Positions 55,247-64,000 of a stretch of DNA of 64,000 bases are shown here, piece after piece. The notes beneath the pieces are model-generated. The model was not told the origin of the DNA, ran no database searches, and was given only the letters and a program-made list of their open reading frames with translations. Where the stretch lies: positions 23,506,380 to 23,570,379 of the forward strand of contig NC_083344.1 of NCBI RefSeq assembly GCF_019175385.1, read 5' to 3'. The stretch comes from Lycium barbarum. Taxonomy: Eukaryota; Streptophyta; Magnoliopsida; Solanales; Solanaceae. Made by a program: the position numbers and the translations under genes. Each line of letters begins with the position of its first letter. The stretch's first letter is position 1.

Positions 55247-58182
55247 TGTAACGACCCGTTTGGTTGTTATTGTTTTTTCGATGCTTTTGATCATTTCCCG
55301 AGCTATGTTAGCTCACATTTGACCCGAGGGGACCATTGACACACTTCTCAAGGTCTTTGGATATGATTTGGGTGATTTTGTGGGAATTTAGGCTTAAAGC
55401 GAAAAAATGAGTGATTTAAAGTTGACTTTTGGGTAAACAGACCTTTATCGAAAATTCGTCGATTCCGAGAGGTCCGGATGGTTGTTTAGAACTTGTGTGT
55501 ATATTAGGTTCGGTTCCCAATGCACTCGGTGCATCTTGGGACTTGGGTTGGAAAGTTGGTTATAAGGTATCGGGGGTTGACTCGATCAACGAGACCTCCG
55601 TTGGGAATTCCGAGGCCACGAGTGCGTGTTTTTATACATGTCTGAAAATATGATTTGTGAGCAGATGGCCTCGGGTGATAGTCAGGATTTCGGGTTGAAT
55701 TAGTGAAAACTTGGGAGTTTCTGGTGTCTGGTGCCCGCTATAGCGGCACCAGGACCGCGGCAGCGGTACCGCTTTAGCGGTTACCCTGCCGTTGTAGCAG
55801 CTTGTGTATTTGGACATGACTGTAGAAACGGTCATGGGACCGCTGAAGCCATGACGGTTGAAGTGGTGGGGTGACCGCGGAAGCGGCCGACGGGGCAATT
55901 TCTTATTTAAAAGCCTTATGAAAACCCTTATTCCTCCCATTCTTTATATATACATTTCTTTAGCATCTTGGAGGCGATTTGAGGAGGGTTTGGTCAGACT
56001 CTCATGAGGGTAAGTTCTCTAATCTTAATAATCTCTTTAATTTACCTTTTCTAAGTAAGAATTCATGGTAGTAAATCCATAGAACTTGGAAGAATAAGAG
56101 AGGGTTTTTGGGTTTCTTTCTTGAATAAGTTGTTAATTATAAAACCTTGAATTATTGGTGGATTAAGCTTGATTAAGTATGGAATTAATGAGTAGTAGCT
56201 ATATTAACATGATTCCTTCATTATTAGTGACCAATTTGTGAGATTTAAAGTTAGGGCTTATACCCAAATTTGGGATTTTGCCTAGAATCTGAATTTAAGA
56301 GATTTGTTAGTTCTTCTAGCTTATAATTGATGGGAATTGATCACCTAGATCATTAATTTCATGTTGAGACTTATAGATTCCTAATTTCCTCTTTCTAGTT
56401 CATAAACCCCATTCCATAGGTTGGGATTTGGATTTTGAATAGAAGTTTGAATAATGATTCTTCTTGATTCTAATTTCCTAATCCGGATATGACTAGACTT
56501 TCATTATATCAAGGCACAAAGGAAGGGCAAGACTATGGTTTGACTGTTGGAGACTTTGTTGTTCAGCTTTCCAGGTAGGTTATGGTTTACCTTATGGTGA
56601 GACTTCGATTAGCGAAGCGTATGTTTTGATGATATTGTCAGAGAATACATGTAAAACTTCAGGTATGAAGTTGGGTTGGATATTATCTTAGGTTGGGACT
56701 TGTTGTGTGATTGAGGGGTAGCCACCCCGTTGCGTTATTGACTTATCTTGTTCTATTTACTTATTAGCTCGTTGCCACGTTAAGACATCGGATATTGGTG
56801 ATTAGTGATATATCATGGCTATGATATTGTGATATTTTACTTCATTTATATTGAGATGAGAATTGTGATTCCATTGTGACTTATTGTGTAGCCTTATTAT
56901 TGATATTACTTGTGTGCCATGTGTGGTACTGTTTGGGATTGAATTGGTTGTTGATATTACATTGCATCGTATTCATACTCATTTCCATGATACATTGATA
57001 TTGCATGGTTATGGTACTGATGATGATAAGTGAGAGAGTGTAGCCTCCGAGGTCTTTGTCGGAGAGCGTAAAAGAGAGATGAGAGTCCGTGATTCGAAGT
57101 CATTTAACGGAGCGGAATGAGTGTACGTTCCCTGAGGTCTCTTGTCGGGAACGAATGAGTGCTCGATGCCCGAGGTCTCTTGCCGGGATTGAGAGAGTGC
57201 TCGTCGCCGAGGCTGCTGCCGGAACGAGTGGTACATGGACTTCGCGGGTCCCCCATGAGTTGTGCTGCCGAGATGTGATGTTCCATCGGTCGGAGTACAT
57301 GTGTACGATGCATATGCATTACATTCATCATTCATGCATTGTTGCATTGCATTGCATTGTACCTCTTGGTTTTCTGTGATATGGTTGTGATATGATTGTG
57401 GTATACTGGTTCGGAATGGTTATACCGAGACTTGGCACAGTTGGGTTTAGATGATAGAACATAGGTGCTGACTTGTTGTGATTGACTGTGATATACTGGT
57501 TTGGATTGGTTATACCGAGACTTGGCACAGTTGGGTTTAGATGTTATAACATAGTTGTTGACTTGTTGTGATTAATTTTGATATACTGGTTCGGATTGGT
57601 TATACTGAGACTTGTCACAGTTGGGTTTAGATGCTATAACATAGGTGATTAACTTTTACCTTGTCGTTTTACGTGTTTATCTTGCTCTGTTGTCTTTATA
57701 TACGTTAGCTAGTCTCAGTCGACCTATGATACCTACCAGTACTTGTTGTTTGTACTGATCTGCATTTGTTGCATTCTTTTATGAATGCAGAGTACCAGGT
57801 TGGATCTACTTCTAACCGTCGTGGCTGAGTATCGAGGTTGCTGCCGAGTCTATTTAGGGTGAGCATGAGGACGTTCGCTGCCCGAAGACTCTTCTTACTA
57901 TTTATGTCTTATTTCCATTCCAGACATCTTTTGAGATCTTATGTATTATTATCACTATTCAGACTTGTAGTATTTAGTTAGATGCTCTTGTATGACCAGA
58001 CCAGATACTGGGGTGGATTTCATTTACTTCAGCACTTATTATATTATATCATATCTGTGAGACTTACGTTATTTTACTTTCTTCTGCTATTTTCTATCAT
58101 GGGTGAATGTTGGGTTAAGGGATCGTCTACCGAGATGGGAAAGGTAGGTGCCCGCACAACTTAGTGAAATTGGGTCGTGACA
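55247..58182 (+). mobile_element. Solo LTR of a TGTAACGACCCG family, TSD ATAAA
   Basis: 2936 bp, TGTAACGACCCGTTTGG...TGGGTCGTGACA, perfect ATAAA duplications at 55242-55246 and 58183-58187. Palindromes CCGCTATAGCGG (55735) and ACCGCTTTAGCGGT (55768). Hairpin CAGTAC..GTACTG at 57737-57757. Three 90-bp tandem repeats at 57400-57652. No coding sequence. Confidence 0.9.
57400..57652 (+). repeat. 90-bp tandem repeat, about 3 copies, in LTR
   Basis: GATATACTGGTTCGGATTGG and TATACCGAGACTTGGCACAG recur at 57421, 57511 and 57601. Confidence 0.85.
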
Positions 58183-58187
58183 ATAAA

Positions 58188-58462
58188 CTAGCAACCCCTA
58201 AACCCCTAGAAGATTCCAAGTAATTTTACTCCATTTTCAAGTTTCTGTTGGGAGAATCGTATACCTTGAAGAAGCTAAGTTCAGGAGTTTTCTACCGAAA
58301 AAGGTAAGGGTTTTACCTCTATTTTTCGTCCCTCCATAAACTGAATTGATTGAAGTAGCCTTTTCACGTTTTAGAGGAGCCCACACAAGTTTAAATGGGT
58401 TCCTCTCGTGAAGGAGGAATCTGAAGGTGGACTGGTTATCTTGGCCAAGTGGGGGGACTTCC
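58188..58462 (+). mobile_element. Outer LTR body, segment 2
   Basis: Continues 55057-55246 if the LTR at 55247-58182 is removed. No gene. Confidence 0.5.
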
Positions 58463-60938
58463 TGTTACACCTCGGAACTTTGGGTTACCGAGCGATGGAT
58501 GGACTAACGTAAGTTAAGGTGTACATGATGTCCCTACAAGTAAGAAGGGATGCTTAATGATTCTAATTAAGATTCCAAAGAAGTTGAGGCAAGGGAGAAA
58601 AGTTCGTCAAATGAAACTTCACTGCAGTCCTGCGAAAGGGGGGTTCGACGGTCGTTCTTTGTACCGTCGGACGGGTCGACACTTCGTCGATTGTGCCGTA
58701 GAATTGAGTTAGCGCGAAGACCATTCGATGGAGCCTATCGACGCTCCGTCGATCAGTTCGACGGACCGTCCTTCTCACCGTAGAATGAAAGGAAACGAAA
58801 GGCTGCTCACTGGAAATTTAACGACTTCGACGATCAAATTGACGCTCCGTCAATCCGATCAAAGCTTCATCGATCGTACCGTATATCTGGTCGAGGAAAG
58901 ATTGGTTCATTAAATAAGGGATTCAAGTCTTATTTCATTTCATTTCCATATCACACCCCTTCTCTCTAGAACATCTCTCTACATTTATTCCACAAGAATT
59001 CAAGAGGTATTAGTGATCAACCACATAAACTAAGTGAATCAAGTGTAAGAAACCCATTAAAGATTATCCAAGTCAAGAAACCTCATTGAAGATGAACTAG
59101 GATTTTGGCTCAAGTGAAGTATTTCCACCCAAAGCTTGTTCCTACAACATCTAAGGTAAGATTTATGGTATTTCCATGTTGTTTAAGGTATTTGAAAGTT
59201 GAAATACTTGGATTATAGAAGGATATAGAAAAATGGGTCATGGATGTGGAATAGTGCCATTTTGAGTAATAGCTTGAATTGAGTTATGATTCTTGATGTG
59301 TTGTGATATGAATATGTTATAAATGATATTAAGAACGTGAGATAGACATTGTGTATGAATGAATGTAAATGTGTGATATGACCATGGATATGGACAATTG
59401 GAAGTGAATTGAGAGATATGGGTAATGTGGATGAATAAGGACTATTGTTATGATATTGTGAATGTATTATTGACGTTTAGGAGTTGATATACGATATGGA
59501 GGAATGCCATATAAATAAAGGAGATGCTGTCCGATTTTCTTTAGCTTTAGTCATGTATGCTAGCCATCGATTTCTAATGATAGTATGACTTTAATGAAGG
59601 TAGAACGTGAGCGTTGAAGGAGAACGTGCAAGTGGTAAAATAGTTGAACGGAAAGGTATGTAAGACTAACCCTTCTTTCATAAGGCATGGTTCTTTGGCC
59701 AATCTTCTAAATCTTCTATAAGTTGATGATGTCCTTCAAATGATTCTATCTTCAAAAGCTACTAAGCTTATGATTCTCGATATGTTACGATGGTACTAAG
59801 TTCCTCATATGACGAGTGTTCCTATAAGGATAGATGATAGTGATAACAATAATGATAACGACGATAATAGCGATGGCGATAACGATGATGATAATGATAG
59901 TGATGACAATTGTAAAGATGCTTATGAGCTATTATGTATATGTATCTATGTATCACTAGTATGGAACCCCGAGCTTATAAGGCCGGGTAGAATATGTATA
60001 TATTTATGTAACGCACGCACACCTCTGCAGATGGTACGTATAACCCTGAATGCCTTGGTAGGGCCAGGTATGTGTAACCTTGAGCCTTGGTTGGCCAAGT
60101 ATGTATGAAACACTGAACCTTCGTGGTCGGGCATGCTATGTAAATGCTATGTATATGATATAAATATGTATATGATGTAGCTATAAGTATGAATAAGAAT
60201 AAGAATAAGAATAGGTATATGATATGAATGTGAATAAGGATATGTATATGGATACGAAATGGAAATGAGTACGGATACGGATACGGATACGGACGTATGT
60301 ACACAATTACGCACTAGAAATGGAAAGTCCCTATGAAAGGCAAGTAAGTGCTTATGACGATGATACGACTATCTCTCATCTTATGTTATCTCTTATGTTG
60401 CTTATGCTTCTATATTGATATTGATCATGCCTTACATACTCAGTACATTCTTCATACTGATGTCCTTTTGTTTGTGTACGCTACGTCATGCCCGCAGGTG
60501 CCTAGGGAGACAGACTTGATTCATAGCTACATTACTCAGGGACTGCATAGCGGAGCTCCATTTCTTTCGGAGTTAAAGCTTTTGGTACTTATTCTTTTGT
60601 GTATATAATTATGGGCATAGCGAGGTCCTGTCCCGCCTATACGATATGATATACTCTTCTTAGAGGCTCGTAGACATGTGTATATAGTTAGATGTGTTTG
60701 GCCTTGTCGGCCTATATTTTGGATTTCATTTATTTAGCCTCGTCAGCTTATGTACATTGATATGGGCATAGATGTCAGTGATGATATAAAGATATTGTTG
60801 TCCAATAGGACTAGTAAGATTGATGAATAGAAATGTATTATTTAGTATGTGGCTCACCTAGATGTAAATGTATGATAAGGGGTGCCCGGGTGGGATAGCA
60901 CCGGGTGCCCGTCGCGGCCCTCCGGTAGGGTCGTGACA
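58463..60938 (+). mobile_element. Solo Ty3/gypsy-type LTR, TSD CTTCC
   Basis: 2476 bp, TGTTACACCTCGGAAC...GGGTCGTGACA, perfect CTTCC duplications (58458-58462, 60939-60943). Palindromes ATCGACGCTCCGTCGAT (58737) and ATTGACGCTCCGTCAAT (58838). AAAGGTATGTAAGAC (59653), CAGTA..TACTG hairpin (60441-60459), CATGCCCGCAGGT (60487). Simple repeats (GAT)n near 59820-59920 and (GGATAC)n near 60270 give spurious Asn/Asp-rich frames. Confidence 0.9.
60185..60296 (+). repeat. Simple repeats (AAGAAT)n and (GGATAC)n
   Basis: Short imperfect hexamer arrays within the solo LTR. Confidence 0.7.
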
Positions 60939-60943
60939 CTTCC

Positions 60944-61661
60944 AAGATGGGATTTTATCTATATTTCAATTTATAAGCTCATTGGAACATTTTCAAAGTA
61001 AGAACTTGAAAAGAAATGACATGGAAATCAGTTTTGAGTTGTTGCGATTATTGGGCTGTTTTGGGATTTATTTTTATAATGTGTTGTAATTGCAAACTAG
61101 TGGAAGTAATTGTATATATGGTGGTTATTGTTATTGGCATGTTCTGGAAGAAAAAGGAAAGTAACGCTATAGTTGTATAATCGGAAACGAGCTTGCCGCT
61201 CGCTATATTATTATTCTGAATTATTGGGGTTGTTCTTGTTGTGTTAAGAAGCTGGATGGATGGTGTTGGTTGTTGATGTTGTTAATATTGTTGTTGGTGC
61301 TGTTTTGGATTTGGGAAAGTAAGGAAATATTAGGGAAGTGCTGCCCAATTTTTCGTAAGAGAGCTACTAGCTTAGAAATGTGTGTTTGAGTTCTTCCATG
61401 GCATCAAACAATGGTTCTAATACCTTAATGTAGGTTGGAGTACTACGGGCAGTATATATTGAGTCATTAACGATAAAGGTATGTAAAGACTAATCCTTAT
61501 TCTTTTGGCATGTTCTGAAGTGAAACGAAACGTAAACAAACCGTTATTCCATAATGATTCTACTCTTAGTAGTTAGGGATGTCCATGTTTTTCATTCCCT
61601 TATGATACTGTTTTTAAGCATGTTCATATGTATGATTCCTAAGTCCCATTGAGGCACTTAA
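60944..61661 (+). mobile_element. Outer LTR body, segment 3
   Basis: Contains AAGTGCTGCCCAATTTTTCG (61334) and AAAGGTATGTAAAGAC (61475), the middle modules of these LTRs. Cut at 61662 by the start of another LTR. Confidence 0.55.
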
Positions 61662-61926
61662 TGTTATACCTCGAAAGATTTTGATATTTTGCGTCGTTGT
61701 GCCACAATTCAATTAGAAAAGCTTGAGAGGAGGTTATAGGGCTCCTTAGATGGTTAATGAAGGTTTACATAAGTGTTAAGGAGATATCATAAGGATTAGA
61801 GGTCAAACGAATCGAAAAGAACGCATTTTCGCAAACACTGGAGTTTGTGGTCACATATTGAGTATGTTGCACAGTAAAATAGTCGCAAACTTCCATTTTT
61901 TAGGCCGCTCACTGCCTAACACCACC
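61662..61926 (+). mobile_element. 5' fragment of an LTR
   Basis: Starts TGTTATACCTCGAAAG, then follows the solo LTR at 39972 (GGTTATAGGGCTCCTT.GATG, GGTCAAACGAATCGAAAAGA, ACGCATTTTCGC) for about 250 bp until the next LTR start at 61927. Confidence 0.65.
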
Positions 61927-64000
61927 TGTTACACTCCATAATAATCCGTGCTACTTGAAGTAAAAAACAAGAAAAAAATGAGTTATGAAGGTTCAAGGAA
62001 AGTTAGTCGAGTTAGTAAGAATATCGTTATATATATGGTTGCCTTAAGTATCCCGAGGTGACATGGTAACCTAAAGGATTTGAAATCATGTTATGAGTAT
62101 GTATATGAGTGTGTATATGTATGTATAAGAGGTTACATGAGGTTGGAAGAGGATTAGAAGTTAAACGAAATGAATCGGAACAACTTCAGTAAAAATTTCG
62201 GACCCGATTTTAGCCTATATTGTAGGAGGAATATCTCCTAGCATATGAGGAGTTTTAAGGTGTTTCAAAAGCCTAAAATTAAGTTCATCGAGTCTAGTTT
62301 CCAACGCAACAAACCGCTCATCAAAATAATATCGGGATAAGGAGATATGGACGATGCAATTTGGGCTGGCAGGGCAGCAAGTTTGGACCCGACCCAAACA
62401 CTCATAGTTCGGCCCATGAGGCCCATTAAGCTTAATATATAAGGCACCACTTTTCCCTATATCACTTCACACGACTTAAACAGATCCAAGAACCCTTATT
62501 TTCTCTCCCAAACCCCCTTTCTAATTGAGCCATCATATAAGCTAAATCCTAGACCCTTGACATGATATTAGTTAAAGAGAAGTTGTAGCCTAAGTTTTCC
62601 TTGTGTTGTTAAGCAAGAAGCTGGAAAGAGGAACAAGATTCTTGAAGATTCTGATTGTTAAAGGTAATTTCAACCTCCTACTCATGTTATTAATTTGGAT
62701 TAAAGGTTTAATATGGTGTATACATGGAGGAAACGTTGATATACAAGCGATATACGGACTTAGATGTTATCGTAAGTTAGGGACTGTTGTTGTTGAAGTT
62801 GAAGTGGGCTGTGTGCTATAAACTTAGGTGAAATGATGCTTAATATTCTTGTACATGTATTGGAAATGGATTGAATGTGTTGTAGTATGGATAAATGAAT
62901 GAAAATCATGAAGTTGTTGTAGTTGTGTTGAAGCCGTGTGAGGGGGTTGTTTTAGAGGAATTTGTGGACTGTTTTGTGTCACATTTTGATTTATGTTGTT
63001 ATGGACATTGTGGTGTATTGTGTGCATGTTGAATATGTGAATTAAGGTGTTAATGAAATGAATTATGTTGAAGCATATAAGCAGTCCAAAACAGTGGACT
63101 GTTTTAGTGCTAGAGGTGAAATTGTATGTGTTGAGTGTTGATTCTTGTTATGAACGTTTAGTGGAAGTGAAGCATAATGATTCAAGTTGAAATTGATATG
63201 AATTGTGGGCTGTTGTAAGAATGGAAATGATGCTAAAACAGTTCCAAGAATCATGAAAGTAATGTCATTAAACATGTTGTTGTCATTGTAAGGTTTTTGT
63301 GTCGACAAGGTAGTTGTTTGCGTACGAATTTGGTGATGTATTTGTCGTGTGGATAGCTGGTCATAACCTACTGAAAATATATGAAAATAAGGCATGAAAT
63401 AATGTGTAAGAATCATAGGTGGTTTGCTTAGTATGTTCGTAAATGTTTGCAAGAATTCCGAACATTGTTTAGGGACTGTTTTAGGCGTGTTGTTGATTAG
63501 GGACTGTTTTGGACGTGTTGTGGTTAGGAACTGTTTTGGCCATGTTGTATTATTTAAATTGGAAATACTAATGATAGTTAAGAATATATATTGTATTTAC
63601 GTTGTTTGGGTTGTTGTAAAGTTGTTACACGAAAACGTTAAGGCTACGGATTATTAGGAGTAACTTGAGAATGTAGTAGCCGTATGTGAATCGTTATGGA
63701 ATGTTGTGAATGTGGGATATTTGGAATGTTATGTGGGCTGTCCGGATTGGTATTGAACATATGATTATTGATGTTGGGGTGGTTGTATGTAGTTGATTTG
63801 AATGCTAACGAAACGTCGTCTAAATGTTTGAAAGGGATTGTTGACGTTAAAGTACGTATTGAATTCCCTCGTAGACTAATTGTAGCTCTTAATATCTTGA
63901 TATAGGATAAGTGTTTTTGGGCAGCAAGTACAAGTTATAATACGACTAAACGCTAAAGGTATGTAAAGCTTATTCCTTCCTTTCTTGGCATGTCCTAGAC
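61927..64000 (+). mobile_element. LTR, 5' part, runs off window
   Basis: Starts TGTTACACTCCATAATAATC. Middle modules GGGCAGCAAGTACAAG (63920) and TAAAGGTATGTAAAGC (63955) are recognisable. It contains several GGGACTGTTTTGG-type phrases near 63470-63540. The 3' end lies beyond 64000. No gene. Confidence 0.6.

Noticed and set aside
59809..60108. Asn/Asp-rich open frame
   Set aside because: It is the translation of an imperfect GAT/AAT simple repeat inside a solo LTR.

Overview
This is nuclear DNA of a dicot plant, almost certainly a nightshade (Solanaceae). It is AT-rich and dominated by LTR retrotransposon debris that starts TGTTACACCTCGG and ends GGTCGTGACA. It also holds tRNA-derived SINEs (one of the Au type), RTE LINEs ending in (TTG)n, Stowaway- and Tourist-like MITEs, and one intron-rich conserved host gene. 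I cannot fix the genus.

Layout. 1-6887: nested Ty3/gypsy-type LTRs in both orientations. 6888-16088: a non-autonomous Ty1/copia element with two 1.14-kb LTRs (11341-12481, 14950-16088) and three copies of its internal region. Each internal copy carries a captured fragment of a plant ARGONAUTE PIWI domain. 16089-16357: the C-terminal end of an F-box/FBD-type gene, cut by the copia LTR. 16358-24302: intergenic DNA with SINEs, a gypsy gag remnant, a solo LTR (19472-21923) and small repeats.

24303-48327, minus strand: one complete gene of 10 exons for a 1698-residue MATH/TRAF-like protein with four N-terminal MATH domains, an acidic linker, a helical middle and a long C-terminal coiled coil (Arabidopsis At2g25320 type). 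All nine junctions use GT-AG and stay in frame. Intron 3 has grown to 13.2 kb and holds a putative Helitron, an L1 LINE tail, two RTE LINE tails, an intact-looking hAT transposon with a complete four-exon transposase gene, a solo LTR with perfect target duplication, SINEs and MITEs. Intron 9 (3.2 kb) holds a copia remnant, an Au SINE and a 126-bp piece of mitochondrial 18S rRNA.

48328-64000: the gene's 5' flank, then a stack of LTRs inserted into one another, several with perfect 5-bp target duplications and none with a coding internal region.

The only intact protein genes I can support are the MATH/TRAF-like host gene and the hAT transposase. The most notable observations are the ARGONAUTE capture, the intact hAT inside a conserved gene's intron, and shared modules in otherwise divergent LTRs (family-specific palindrome clusters, a CAGTAC/GTACTG hairpin, splice-site-like motifs).
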